From positions 397,836-461,835 of the forward strand of contig DATJED010000014.1 in the NCBI GenBank assembly GCA_035496935.1: DNA of 64,000 nucleotides. Reading direction: 5' to 3'. This stretch comes from Pseudopedobacter sp035496935 (GTDB lineage: Bacteria > Bacteroidota > Bacteroidia > Sphingobacteriales > Sphingobacteriaceae). Position 1 is the stretch's first letter. Each line of letters begins with the position of its first letter. Below the pieces are notes generated by a model that had not been told where the DNA came from, made no database searches, and saw only the letters and a list, made by a program, of their open reading frames with translations. Both the position numbers and the translations under genes were made by a program. This document shows, piece by piece, positions 1 to 9,612 of this stretch.

Positions 1-518
1 CAATCTAATTCGCCCTCTCTTTTATGGGTAAAATAATCGATTGCGCCGTTATAGTGTCCATAAAAGTGCGTAAATCCTTTGCTTAGCGGGAGATAACTTT
101 TTTTAGCATGCCCGAGATGCCATTTCCCTAAAACTGCTCGGTTAGTGTAACCTACATTTTTTAACAGTTCGGGTAAAAACTTCTCACTCGTATCAACTCC
201 AAAAGTGCTCCATGGCGGTACTACGGTTTCTCTTAAACCAAATCGATTTGGATATCGCCCGGTCATTAATCCCGCCCGAGTAGGTGAGCACACCGGAGCG
301 GTATAGAAGCGAGTTAGTATTACACCATCTTTGGCAAGTTGATCGATGTTAGGTGTTTTGATTTCACTTCCATTAAAACCTACGTCGCCCCAACCTAAAT
401 CATCAGCCAGTATGATTATAATATTTGGTTTTTTTTGCTGTGCCGATAAACTAAAAAATGGAATACTTGCTGTTAAAAGTACCAGTAAGCTATAAAGCCA
501 ATATTTTTTATTTTTCAT
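1..518 (-). CDS. Sulfatase (S1 type), N-terminal part, runs off left edge
   Basis: This is the first 172 codons of a periplasmic sulfatase; the rest lies outside the window. Residues 1-27 are a signal peptide ending near LSAQQ. The alkaline-phosphatase-like fold starts with the metal-binding aspartates in ILADDLG (about 37-42). The formylglycine site is CSPTR, with Cys77 as the residue to be oxidised, and the conserved KWHLG motif follows near residue 132. Such enzymes hydrolyse sulfate esters on sugars using calcium and formylglycine. It starts 78 bases after the HTCS gene on the same strand, so it is probably the downstream continuation of the same PUL. The exact sulfate position and sugar cannot be read from this fragment. 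Confidence 0.9.
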   Translation of the reverse strand, partial: MKNKKYWLYSLLVLLTASIPFFSLSAQQKKPNIIIILADDLGWGDVGFNGSEIKTPNIDQLAKDGVILTRFYTAPVCSPTRAGLMTGRYPNRFGLRETVVPPWSTFGVDTSEKFLPELLKNVGYTNRAVLGKWHLGHAKKSYLPLSKGFTHFYGHYNGAIDYFTHKREGELD

Positions 519-595
519 TATTCTATAATGTGTAGCTTAAAAGTTGTTTTTTAAAATCAGATAAAAAGCTGGATCAAATTGGCAATTTTGTATAA

Positions 596-3500
596 TTAAG
601 TGGATTCCGTCTTGGCGTATTGTTCTAAAAACTCCGAAGGCTTTAATTTAAACTGATTAAAAAAGCATTTCGAAAAATAAGAGTGTGAGTTGAAACCCAC
701 CATAAATCCTATTTCTGAAATATTGTAATCATTAGTCAATAATAATTTGGCGGCGTGTTTTAACCGCACCAGCCTTATAAATTCGTTTGGCACATGACCT
801 GATAATGCTTTCAGTTTTTTATGAAGGCTAGAGCGACTCATTGCAACTTCCTTGCTCAGTTCTTCCACCGAAAGTTGGGGATCCATTATCCTTTTCTCAA
901 TAATTTCAGTAATTTTTTCTAAAAACTTTTTGTCTTTGGTATTAGAAGTAAGCGAATCCGCATGAATTAAAGGCTGGTTGGAAAACTTATCTTTCAGCCT
1001 TATCTGCGCATCCATCAGGTTTTTAATTACAGCCGTAACATGTTTCCATTTGAATGGTTTAGTGATATATGCATCGGCACCGTTCTCTATCCCTGCAATC
1101 TCCGCTTCAGAATTTGCTCTAGCTGTTAAAAGTATCAGCGGGATATGGCTGTAATCAATGCTACTTTTAACTTCTTTACAGAGCTGTAACCCGTCCATAT
1201 ATGGCATCATCAAATCAGATAAAATTAAATCTACGTTCTGAGTTTTAAGCAGTTCTAAAGCTTCTAGGCCACTGTTTGCTGCAATTACTTTGTAACCTTC
1301 TTGGTAAAGGCTATCGCTATAAAATTCAATTAATGAAACATCGTCTTCTACCACCATAACACACAGTCTATCAGTGCTATCTTCGGCGTTATCCTCTATA
1401 ACCGGAGCGAGCTCGTTGGGCGAGGTTTGTAAAGACACATTGCCTATTTCTTGAAAAGGAATGATTACACTGAACACCGTATTAACGTTTTCTGTGCTTG
1501 CAACTTCTAGTTTACCGCCGTGTTTTTCTGCTAAGGATTTAGCGAGCGCAAGTCCTATTCCGGTGCCACCTAAATTAGTGTACTGGTGGCTTCCAGATGT
1601 TATTTTGAAAAATTTAGTATAGATATTTCCTAATTCAGAAATGGGGATCCCAATTCCATCGTCTTCTACCTTTACTCTAAAATATTGTTGTTTACTTTCA
1701 TCCTCAAAAGGTTCTTCAATACTGATTTTTACTTTGGTTCTGGTAAACTTGAAAGCATTAATAATCAGGTTACTGAAGATTTTTGTTAAAGCCTCCGGAT
1801 CCGCTTGTATCAACAGCTTGCTCACCTTGGTATTCAAACTAAATTTCACCCCTCTTTGATACTGAATAGCCGAGAACCGTGAATAAATCGAGTGCATTAA
1901 AAAAACTAAATCTACCTCCTCTTTATGAATTTCGTAGATATCACTTTCAATCCGCCTAAAATCTAACAGCTGGTTTACTAGAGTGAGTAATCTGTTTGAA
2001 TTTTCATCCATTAAATTCAATTGTTTTTGCACTTCAGGTTCCCATTTTTTGATTTCTAATAATTTCTCCAGTGGAGCCGTAATCAGCGAAAGGGGTGTCC
2101 TCACTTCGTGAGCCATTGCGGTAAAAAATTCTATCTTTTGGTTATAAAATTCCTTCTCCTTCTCCACTTGTAACCGTTCTAACCTAATTTCATTTTTCTT
2201 ACGCACTTTATTAGCTAAGTACCTTTTGATAAAGATGAAACTGGCAATTGCAAAGAGTATATAAAATACGTAGGCAACATTTGTACGATAAAAAGGTGGC
2301 TTTACGGTGAGTTTTATACTTGAAATTGGTACATCCCAATTGTGTTCATCAGTAGATGCTTTAACCTGAAAGATATAATCGCCCGGAGGTAAATTGGTAA
2401 AAGTTGCCTTGCGCTGATCACCAACATAATTCCAGCTCTTATCAAAACCGTCCAGATTATAGGCATACAATATCTTTTTGGGTGCAGTGTAGCTTAAAGC
2501 AGCGTATTCAAAACTTATTACACTTTGATTGTATGCAACTTTTACCGATTCGGCATAACCAATGGGACTAGTTAACGGGCTGTTTTGATCGTTAACGGAA
2601 ACATCTTTGTTGAAGAGCTGGAAGTTAGTAAATCCAACTTGAGTATTAATATTGGATGTAGTTATGCTATCTGGATAAAAGGAATTAAAGCCTTTTATCC
2701 CGCCAAAATACAGTTTACCATCAAGGGCTTTATATGCCGCCGAGTAATTAAACTGTCTGCTTTGCAGGTAATCCCAATTGGTATAATGCTTTACGGTATT
2801 GTTAGAGGGCTTGTAACTGTACAAACCATCATTAGTTGACATCCATAAAATTTGTCTATTATCCTGGAGTATACCATAAATTACATTAGCTCTGATAGCT
2901 GAATTTGATCCAAAAACAGAAAATTTACGCGTACGCAAATCCAGTTTATTTAAACCTCCGCCATCGGTACCTATCCATAAATTTCCTTTGTGATCATCCA
3001 ACATGCTAATGACTTTGTTAGAACTTATGGAACCAGATTTCCCATCTGCGTAATAACGGGACCACTCGTCAGTGTCTCTATTGTGCACAATGATACCAGA
3101 GTCATAGGTACCATACCACATATTGTGAGCACCGTCCTCGTAAATGCTATAGATACAGTTTACGGCTAATCCCATTTCCTTGATTCTTGTAAAATCGTCT
3201 GTTTCTTTGTTATATCGATTTAATCCTTTTACCGTTCCTACAAGAATATTTCCCTCGGCATCTTGAAAGATAGAATAAATGGAGTTGTTACTTATTGATT
3301 TAGGGTTTTTGGGATCATTACGGTATTGGCTCATCTTCCCGGTTTTCGGATGGTAGATATTTAGTCCGCCAGTAAATGTCCCTATCCAGATATTACCGTC
3401 TCTATCTTTAAAAAGTGTATGGATGTTATGATAAGAAAGTTTTTGCTGTTTTGCCTCGAAGGGATAATGTTTGAAAGTACGATCTATTGAATTAAAATAA

Positions 3501-4645
3501 TTAAGCCCACCGTCTTCTGTACCTATCCAAAAATATCCTGGTTTATCTTCCAAAAAACTACTAACGGCACTTCCCTGCAAGGATTTAGGGTCTTCAGTTG
3601 GGTAATACAGCTCAAACTCAGACCCGTTCTCTTGAAAGTAGTTTGCACCGCCAAAAAACGTCCCGACCCAAATTCCTCCTTCGCGATCACGAAAGATCGA
3701 ATAAACTGCATTGTCACTAATACTTAAAGGATCACTAATTTGATTTGTAAATGCTTTGAACTCGCCACTAGCAATATCAAGCACATTTAACCCTTTTTCA
3801 GTTCCTACGTAAAGTTTATTTCGGCTAGGCTGGTGGATGGAACGTACAATATCATCATTGATGGAATTCGTACTCTTCTTATAAACCCGAAAACTGTCGT
3901 CCTTCCGGTTGTAAAAATTTAATCCCCCGGTGAGTGTACCTACCCAAACGTTTCCATCCAAATCGGGGTAAACGGTTAGAACAAAATTATTGCTTAAACC
4001 AGAGTTATCTGTTCTAAAATTTTTAAAAGTAAAGTTTGAGGTGTTCAGTTTACTTAAGCCGTTACCAAATGTGCCTATCCATAAATCTCCGGATTTATCC
4101 AAAGCAAGTTTTCGGATTTGGTTTGAACCTAAGCCCGTGTTTTGATTAGTGGCTCTAAAGTTTCGTAACTTATTGGTTTTGGGATCGTAGCGGTATAATC
4201 CATTGGTTTTGGTCGCAATCCAAACAACGCCTTTCTTATCTTTCACAATGTCGAAAACAACGTTATTCTTAAGTGGCCCAAAATCCTTAAAAATTTCTTT
4301 CTTAAGGTTTAAAATAGAAATACCCGACTCAGTACCTATCCAAAAGGTTTTATCATCAAATTTTAGAATGCTGTGTATAAAGTTATCGCCAAGCGAATTT
4401 TTGTTTTGCTCATCAAACTGGTAAGATTTAAACTGATAACCATCAAACCTGCACAAACCATTTTTAGTACCAAACCACATATAGCCTTGATCGTCCTGAA
4501 TGATGGACCAAACGGTATTGGAACGCATACCATCAGCTACAGAATAGTTCCTGAAAACAATTTGTTGTTGACCTTTACTTACAAAAGTTAAGCAGCAAAG
4601 TATTAACAGTAAAAAATATCTTTTTTGTTTAAGGTTTATAAACAT
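596..4645 (-). CDS. Hybrid two-component system regulator (HTCS) of the PUL
   Basis: A one-protein sensor and transcription factor spanning the inner membrane. After a signal peptide, residues about 30-700 are repeated two-component-regulator propeller blades (many copies of W-x-G-T near D-x-x-G-N-x-W), followed by a Y_Y_Y domain (about 705-780) and a membrane helix at about 790-810. The cytoplasm holds HisKA (MAHEVRTPL, His about 845), HATPase_c (DDGIGIP and GGTGIGLALAK), a receiver (phospho-Asp in SDLMMPYMDG, about 1144) and a C-terminal AraC-type helix-turn-helix (about 1255-1345). All key residues are present. HTCS proteins of this family bind an oligosaccharide in the periplasm and activate their PUL. 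It is the only regulator seen in the locus, 17 bases downstream of a sulfatase gene, so it is probably co-transcribed with its targets. Confidence 0.96.
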   Translation of the reverse strand: MFINLKQKRYFLLLILCCLTFVSKGQQQIVFRNYSVADGMRSNTVWSIIQDDQGYMWFGTKNGLCRFDGYQFKSYQFDEQNKNSLGDNFIHSILKFDDKTFWIGTESGISILNLKKEIFKDFGPLKNNVVFDIVKDKKGVVWIATKTNGLYRYDPKTNKLRNFRATNQNTGLGSNQIRKLALDKSGDLWIGTFGNGLSKLNTSNFTFKNFRTDNSGLSNNFVLTVYPDLDGNVWVGTLTGGLNFYNRKDDSFRVYKKSTNSINDDIVRSIHQPSRNKLYVGTEKGLNVLDIASGEFKAFTNQISDPLSISDNAVYSIFRDREGGIWVGTFFGGANYFQENGSEFELYYPTEDPKSLQGSAVSSFLEDKPGYFWIGTEDGGLNYFNSIDRTFKHYPFEAKQQKLSYHNIHTLFKDRDGNIWIGTFTGGLNIYHPKTGKMSQYRNDPKNPKSISNNSIYSIFQDAEGNILVGTVKGLNRYNKETDDFTRIKEMGLAVNCIYSIYEDGAHNMWYGTYDSGIIVHNRDTDEWSRYYADGKSGSISSNKVISMLDDHKGNLWIGTDGGGLNKLDLRTRKFSVFGSNSAIRANVIYGILQDNRQILWMSTNDGLYSYKPSNNTVKHYTNWDYLQSRQFNYSAAYKALDGKLYFGGIKGFNSFYPDSITTSNINTQVGFTNFQLFNKDVSVNDQNSPLTSPIGYAESVKVAYNQSVISFEYAALSYTAPKKILYAYNLDGFDKSWNYVGDQRKATFTNLPPGDYIFQVKASTDEHNWDVPISSIKLTVKPPFYRTNVAYVFYILFAIASFIFIKRYLANKVRKKNEIRLERLQVEKEKEFYNQKIEFFTAMAHEVRTPLSLITAPLEKLLEIKKWEPEVQKQLNLMDENSNRLLTLVNQLLDFRRIESDIYEIHKEEVDLVFLMHSIYSRFSAIQYQRGVKFSLNTKVSKLLIQADPEALTKIFSNLIINAFKFTRTKVKISIEEPFEDESKQQYFRVKVEDDGIGIPISELGNIYTKFFKITSGSHQYTNLGGTGIGLALAKSLAEKHGGKLEVASTENVNTVFSVIIPFQEIGNVSLQTSPNELAPVIEDNAEDSTDRLCVMVVEDDVSLIEFYSDSLYQEGYKVIAANSGLEALELLKTQNVDLILSDLMMPYMDGLQLCKEVKSSIDYSHIPLILLTARANSEAEIAGIENGADAYITKPFKWKHVTAVIKNLMDAQIRLKDKFSNQPLIHADSLTSNTKDKKFLEKITEIIEKRIMDPQLSVEELSKEVAMSRSSLHKKLKALSGHVPNEFIRLVRLKHAAKLLLTNDYNISEIGFMVGFNSHSYFSKCFFNQFKLKPSEFLEQYAKTEST

Positions 4646-4662
4646 TCAGCAAAATTTACAAA

Positions 4663-6090
4663 TTATTCATCCGTTTTTCTCGGTGGGCTTTTTTTATTAA
4701 TCACCGGAGTTTCTGCATTGACTTCATTTCTCCAACTGTTAAGCAATTTCTGCAATTCAATAGTTTTCTGAGGTAGTTCATGTGCAAGGTTGTGTTTTTC
4801 GCTCACATCATCTTTTAAGTTATAAAGTTCTAAACGTTTGTTTTTGTAAAACTCTATTAATTTATAATCTCCTTTTCTAACGGCGCTGCTCATTCTATTT
4901 ACCCATTTCCCGGTTTCTGATGGATAATGCCAAAACAAAGCATTTCGGTTTAAGCTATTTCCACCCAGCCACAGTGGAAGTAAGCTAACCCCGTCTATTA
5001 CGCCTTTTCCCTTAAGTTTAGCCCCAGCTACTGCTGCAAATGTAGGATAGAAATCTATACTGCTTACGGGCATATCATTTACCGAACCTGCTTTTATTTT
5101 TTTAGGCCAACGTACTAATAATGGCTCTCTGATTCCGCCTTCGTACAGCCAAGATTTATGTGATCTTAAAGAACCGTTATTCGCAACTTTATATGCGCCA
5201 CCATTATCAGAGAAAAATATTAAAATAGTATTTTCATCGAGGTTGTTTTTCTTTAGTGTTTCCATGATTTGCCCTACGCCATCATCAATACGCTCAAGCA
5301 TTGCTGCCAAATAAGGATTATCCAGATGCTGAGCTTCATGTCTGACATTAGCTTTACCATAAACTTTTTCGGCAGAGCCTTCACCATACTTTTTGTCGAA
5401 CTTACTTTTATATTTATTGACCACACCTTCTGGTGCATCTAACTTTGTATGTACACCGTAGTAAGTAAGATAAAGAAAAAAAGGTTTTGTTTTATTGTGT
5501 TCAATATATTGGCAAGCCTCTTCACTTTGGCGATCTGTTAAGTATTCGTTTGTTTTGCCTTCTGAGAATGTATTGATTTTATTATAAGGAAAAACGTAAT
5601 CTCCATCTGCAATATATTTAGTTTCTGAACCTATTACCTCATCAAAACCATGCGCCTTTGGACCACCCTTATTAGTGTTAAAATCAGTATCTAAATGCCA
5701 TTTACCTACAATTCCGGTATGGTAACCAACCTGACTTAAAACTTCATTAATTGTAAAATATTTAGCCGGATCCAACCATCTCTCGGTATGTTCTGGTAAA
5801 AAATCTGTAATTCCAACTCTAGCCGGATATTGTCCGGTTATTACACTTGCCCTAGTAGGTGAGCAGATTGGAGCAGCGGCATAGGCCTGAGTAAAACGCA
5901 TACCCTGGGTTGCGAGCTTGTCAAGATTTGGAGTTTCGTTAAAACTATTCCCATAGCTTCCTAACTCTCCGTAGCCGAGGTCGTCCGCCATAATAAAAAC
6001 GATATTTGGCTTTTTGCTTTGTGCAAAAAGAAATAAAGGCATCGTTATGATGCAAAAGCTATATAAAATTTTCAAACGTTTGCTTTTCAC
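4663..6090 (-). CDS. Secreted sulfatase (S1 type), 475 aa
   Basis: Formylglycine sulfatase of typical length. A signal peptide covers residues 1-23. Metal-ligand aspartates lie in IMADDLG (about 34-39), and the active-site motif is CSPTR with Cys76. The stretch ITGQYPARVGITDFL after it resembles the sulfatases at 24.0-25.4 and 40.9-42.3 kb, suggesting paralogues. Further conserved landmarks are GKWHL (near 128-132) and FFSDNGG (near 290). It would remove sulfate from oligosaccharides in the periplasm after a maturase, not in this window, converts the Cys to formylglycine. It sits between the HTCS gene (17 bases) and a phosphodiesterase gene (14 bases), consistent with one transcript. The C-terminal RKTDE tail is charged and unremarkable. 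Confidence 0.94.
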   Translation of the reverse strand: MKSKRLKILYSFCIITMPLFLFAQSKKPNIVFIMADDLGYGELGSYGNSFNETPNLDKLATQGMRFTQAYAAAPICSPTRASVITGQYPARVGITDFLPEHTERWLDPAKYFTINEVLSQVGYHTGIVGKWHLDTDFNTNKGGPKAHGFDEVIGSETKYIADGDYVFPYNKINTFSEGKTNEYLTDRQSEEACQYIEHNKTKPFFLYLTYYGVHTKLDAPEGVVNKYKSKFDKKYGEGSAEKVYGKANVRHEAQHLDNPYLAAMLERIDDGVGQIMETLKKNNLDENTILIFFSDNGGAYKVANNGSLRSHKSWLYEGGIREPLLVRWPKKIKAGSVNDMPVSSIDFYPTFAAVAGAKLKGKGVIDGVSLLPLWLGGNSLNRNALFWHYPSETGKWVNRMSSAVRKGDYKLIEFYKNKRLELYNLKDDVSEKHNLAHELPQKTIELQKLLNSWRNEVNAETPVINKKSPPRKTDE

Positions 6091-6104
6091 TTATCTAAAA
6101 TGTT

Positions 6105-7412
6105 TTATTTTAACAGGATATTTGGAAAAAGCTTCCCATCTTTTGCCTTAAAAGGCAGTTCTAAAATATCAGTTATCAACGGCGCAATGTCTTTTATCCC
6201 TAAACCAAAAACTTCTTTATGACTGGCAACACCTGCCCCATTGATTATGAAACCTGTCTTAATTTCGTTAAAATCAGGAAAATAGCCATGATTTCCTCCA
6301 CCTTTAATATCGACTAACAGCTCGCCTTTATTCCCGGGCTTACCTATTACGCCTTTGTTAAAAGCCAATGCTAATGAAGCTGACGGGTCTGCCCCTATTG
6401 CGTCTAATTGTTTACGATCAATTATTTTAAAGACTTTTTGATCTTCGGGTAACTCATTAAGCATTTTAACGATAGAGGGAACTACCTTTTTATCCTTCAC
6501 ATACAAAAAAGCAGACCCGCCGGGCGTAATAAATTTAGCTTGGGCTGTTTTATTTTCTAGTAAATTCATTTTAGCCAACAATACATTTGGAGAAAAAGCT
6601 TTTTCATCATCAGCAAAACCATGGTCACCCGTTATGATAATGGTGGTGTTTGCTCTCATCTTTTCATTTTCTAAAACCGTTAATAACCTGCCAATCTCTT
6701 TATCAATTAATGCAACTGCATTATGGGCTTGCTTTGATTCTCTGCCGTTCGTATGTTGGTAATGGTCTGCACCTACAAAATGGACCGCCATTAAATTTGG
6801 TTTATGTTTGCTTAAAATGAATGCAGACATATCGCCGATTGTATGGTCTATTTTTGGATACTTGAATTCGTCGTCATTCCCCGAAATAACTCCACTGTTG
6901 AGCATCTCATCTATAAGGTTTGTAGGGGTAACTAAAGGTTTGGTTACACTTAGTTGATCTGATTTATCATCGGCATCCGCTCGTTTAACTGGGAAATTCC
7001 ACGTGATAGGCGCACCAACTGTAACTGGCCACATTACAGAACCAGTGGTTAACCCGGCCTCTTTACACGCATCCCATAATGTTTTTGTTTTGATTAAACT
7101 CGATTCCCAATACCAACGACCATTTGGCGCTCCTCTTGGTGCGTTGTAAAACACACCGTGACTTGCGGGGTAAGCACCCGTGATTATAGTGGTGTGGGAA
7201 GGATAGGTAACAGACGGAAATATGCTGTTGATTCCGTTGGCATAAACCCCTGTTTCCATTAAATTCCTCATATTTGGGGTGTCCCAACCTTTCTCTAAAT
7301 AAAACTCTGGTCTTAACCCATCAATACTAATGAGTAATACATGTTTGGTTTCTTGTGCATAAAGCTGGAGCGTTAAAAAAGCTGAAACAAGTAGAAGGAG
7401 TGTCTTTTTCAT
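6105..7412 (-). CDS. Type I phosphodiesterase / nucleotide pyrophosphatase family (ENPP-like)
   Basis: A secreted member of the alkaline-phosphatase superfamily that uses a Thr nucleophile and two zinc ions rather than formylglycine. From the chosen ATG, residues 1-20 are a signal peptide (ending LYAQ). The zinc and nucleophile set appears complete: Asp31 in ISIDGLRPE, Thr69 in FPSVTYPSH, Asp and His in GADHYQH, Asp-His in TGDHGFADD and His in GGNHGY. A reading extended to 7454 is rejected because it would overlap the end of the upstream sulfatase gene and adds a non-signal leader. The family cleaves phosphodiesters or nucleotide pyrophosphates. In this PUL it could remove phosphodiester substituents from the glycan or act on sulfate diesters; this is inference. 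Confidence 0.88.
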   Translation of the reverse strand: MKKTLLLLVSAFLTLQLYAQETKHVLLISIDGLRPEFYLEKGWDTPNMRNLMETGVYANGINSIFPSVTYPSHTTIITGAYPASHGVFYNAPRGAPNGRWYWESSLIKTKTLWDACKEAGLTTGSVMWPVTVGAPITWNFPVKRADADDKSDQLSVTKPLVTPTNLIDEMLNSGVISGNDDEFKYPKIDHTIGDMSAFILSKHKPNLMAVHFVGADHYQHTNGRESKQAHNAVALIDKEIGRLLTVLENEKMRANTTIIITGDHGFADDEKAFSPNVLLAKMNLLENKTAQAKFITPGGSAFLYVKDKKVVPSIVKMLNELPEDQKVFKIIDRKQLDAIGADPSASLALAFNKGVIGKPGNKGELLVDIKGGGNHGYFPDFNEIKTGFIINGAGVASHKEVFGLGIKDIAPLITDILELPFKAKDGKLFPNILLK

Positions 7413-7416
7413 GATG

Positions 7417-9492
7417 TTATTTTCTTTTAATTGGTGTAAGCTTGATCTGATCAACCCAAATTTGTTCGCCCTCTTTCATCTCACCAAAATAAAGTGATAA
7501 GCGATAGTTCCCATTTTTAGGCACAACCAATGAAGTAAACTGATTTTGTTTAGCCGAATTATTCACTTCCACCTTTTGATTGATTATTTCTTCATCGTTT
7601 GCCTGCAAGTTCTCTAACCGTAAATAAAACTTTGAACTTTGGTTTGAAACTGCGGTTAAAGCTAAAGTAAACTGCTCACCTTTATTGGCTTTAAATCCCC
7701 AATTCAAAGAAAGATTTTCCGGCTTTTGACCCTGCTTAAGCATGCTAACCACTAAGGAATTTTTACCATCCAATTTACCAGAATTGTCCACCTTCACATC
7801 GGCTTTGGTGGCTCCGGATTTTTTTACATTCCAACCAGCAAGATTATCGTTAAAATCTCCATTTAATTGTCTTTTATAATCTGCCATACGCACATTGTAT
7901 TCGCGGGTATCCATCGGAAAAACTTTAACTTTTTCTCCCCAAACATGCCACCTGTCGTACATTTCCTTAACTCTTTCTGGATATTTTTTTGAAAGATCAT
8001 TTAGCTCAGTTGGGTCTTCTGCTAGATTGTACAGCCTTAAACTTTTTTTATCAAATTCATGATCTTGTTCAGTTTTTGCCACTAATTTAAACTTCCCGTC
8101 TCTAAGCGCAATATTGGCTTCATGTTCCCAAAAAATAGCGCCTCTATCTTTGGAAATCCCCTTAAAGCTGTGGGCTAAACTTTTTCCTGCTAACGGGGTG
8201 ATGGTATTTCCCTTAAAATTTTCAGGGCATTTAGCACCAGCTACATCCAAACAGGTAGCCATAATGTCTATTACATGACCATAATCACTAACCCATGAAT
8301 TGTTTAAATTTTTGTTAATTCCGTTTGGCCAATGCACAATTAAAGGGGATGCAATACCGCCTTCATAGGTAAAATGCTTATATTCTTTAAAAGGAGTACT
8401 GCTTACATTTGCCCAGTTGATGCGGTAGCTTTCAAAAGTATTTGCGGTACCATCTACTAATTTACTTTCGCCACTATTAATAAATTCAGCACAAGCCCCA
8501 TTATCGCTTAAAAAGAAAATAAGCGTGTTTTCTAATTGACCAGTTGCTTTTAACTGATTGATGATACGCCCAATTCCTTGATCCATATTATCAATCTGAG
8601 CTGCGTAAATAGCCATCCGCATAGCCATTTCATCTTTTTCGCTTTCTGGAATGTCTGACCAATTGGGAATCTCGGCATCACGCTCCGTTAGTTTTGCGCT
8701 TGCATCAAACAATCCCAAAGATTTTTGTCTTTTAAAACGAGCGTTCCTAATAGCGTCCCATCCAACTTTATACACTTCTTTATACTTGTCAATATCTTTT
8801 TGCAAAGCGTGAAGTGGCCAATGTGGCGCAGTGTACGCAACGTACATAAAGAACGGATTGTCTTTTTTAGCTTCATGGTGTTCTGCAATATATCGTACTG
8901 TTGTATCGCTTATAGCATCTGTTAAGTAAAAATTATTGGGCGCTTTGTATTGCTTGTTGTCACTGTAAAGTGTTGGCGTAAAATAATTCGCTCCTCCTGG
9001 TATAATCCCGAAATACCTATCAAACCCTCTTTGCTTCGGCCAGTTCTCTGTTACTCTCCCCGCTATTTTTCTTTCATTGGTTAGGTGCCATTTACCAGTC
9101 ATATAAGTACTGTAACCAGCCGTTTTCATTACTTCGGCAATGGTTACACTTGTGTTGTTTAAGTTGCCTTGGTACTCGGGCGTACCTAAATCGGCAGCGG
9201 CCATCCATCCCATTCCCGCCTGGTGAGGATAGAGACCCGTCATTAAGGACGCTCTAGTTGGGCAGCACCTTGCAGCGTTGTAAAATTGTTTAAATTTTAA
9301 TCCATCATTGGCAAGTATATCTAAATTTGGAGTTTGCACCTCGCCACCGTAACTAGCAATATCTGAAAAGCCCAAATCATCAGCCAGGATAAGTACGATA
9401 TTAGGCTTTTTAGGTTGTTGCCCAAAAACGTACAAACTAGCGCACATTAAAAAAACAAAACTAAAAGACGCCTTAAACCTAAAAATTTTCAT
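7417..9492 (-). CDS. Sulfatase with C-terminal beta-sandwich (CBM-like) module, 691 aa
   Basis: A long sulfatase. The signal peptide ends near VFGQ (residue 25). ILADDLG (35-41) supplies metal ligands and the formylglycine motif is CCPTR with Cys76 in the reactive position. The stretch after it (LYPHQAGMGWM) and long insert resemble arylsulfatase-A-like S1 members. The catalytic part ends near residue 530. Residues about 540-691 form an added module beginning LNGDFNDNLAGWNV and ending WVDQIKL, the pattern of CenC/CBM4-9-type beta-sandwiches, so it may hold the enzyme to its polysaccharide. The next gene begins four bases after the stop, indicating tight coupling. The 120 bases upstream carry several inverted repeats, so a local promoter or processing point is possible. 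Confidence 0.92.
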   Translation of the reverse strand: MKIFRFKASFSFVFLMCASLYVFGQQPKKPNIVLILADDLGFSDIASYGGEVQTPNLDILANDGLKFKQFYNAARCCPTRASLMTGLYPHQAGMGWMAAADLGTPEYQGNLNNTSVTIAEVMKTAGYSTYMTGKWHLTNERKIAGRVTENWPKQRGFDRYFGIIPGGANYFTPTLYSDNKQYKAPNNFYLTDAISDTTVRYIAEHHEAKKDNPFFMYVAYTAPHWPLHALQKDIDKYKEVYKVGWDAIRNARFKRQKSLGLFDASAKLTERDAEIPNWSDIPESEKDEMAMRMAIYAAQIDNMDQGIGRIINQLKATGQLENTLIFFLSDNGACAEFINSGESKLVDGTANTFESYRINWANVSSTPFKEYKHFTYEGGIASPLIVHWPNGINKNLNNSWVSDYGHVIDIMATCLDVAGAKCPENFKGNTITPLAGKSLAHSFKGISKDRGAIFWEHEANIALRDGKFKLVAKTEQDHEFDKKSLRLYNLAEDPTELNDLSKKYPERVKEMYDRWHVWGEKVKVFPMDTREYNVRMADYKRQLNGDFNDNLAGWNVKKSGATKADVKVDNSGKLDGKNSLVVSMLKQGQKPENLSLNWGFKANKGEQFTLALTAVSNQSSKFYLRLENLQANDEEIINQKVEVNNSAKQNQFTSLVVPKNGNYRLSLYFGEMKEGEQIWVDQIKLTPIKRK

Positions 9493-9509
9493 GAATTGAA
9501 TTATAATTG

Positions 9510-9595
9510 GTATCCAGCAATTGCCACTGCTGGATACACAAAACTAGATTATTACCAATTGTACTACTAACAAATTTGTTGACAAACTTGGTAAT
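9510..9595. promoter_or_regulatory. Cluster of inverted repeats between phosphodiesterase and sulfatase genes
   Basis: Two separate dyads lie in a 120-base gap. The first is a perfect 10-bp stem (GTATCCAGCA at 9510-9519 and TGCTGGATAC at 9528-9537) with an 8-base loop and no T-tract. The second is a nested dyad: ATTACCAA (9551-9558) and TTGGTAAT (9588-9595) flank the 12-base palindrome AACAAATTTGTT (9569-9580), all centred near 9574. It could be an operator or an RNA processing or attenuation point inside the long operon. Confidence 0.45.
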
Positions 9596-9612
9596 TATGT
9601 GGTTTAACACGG

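Noticed and set aside
571..600. CAATTTTGTA upstream of the leftmost sulfatase as a fourth promoter block
   Set aside because: Only one ten-base core matches; the other cores of the block are missing.
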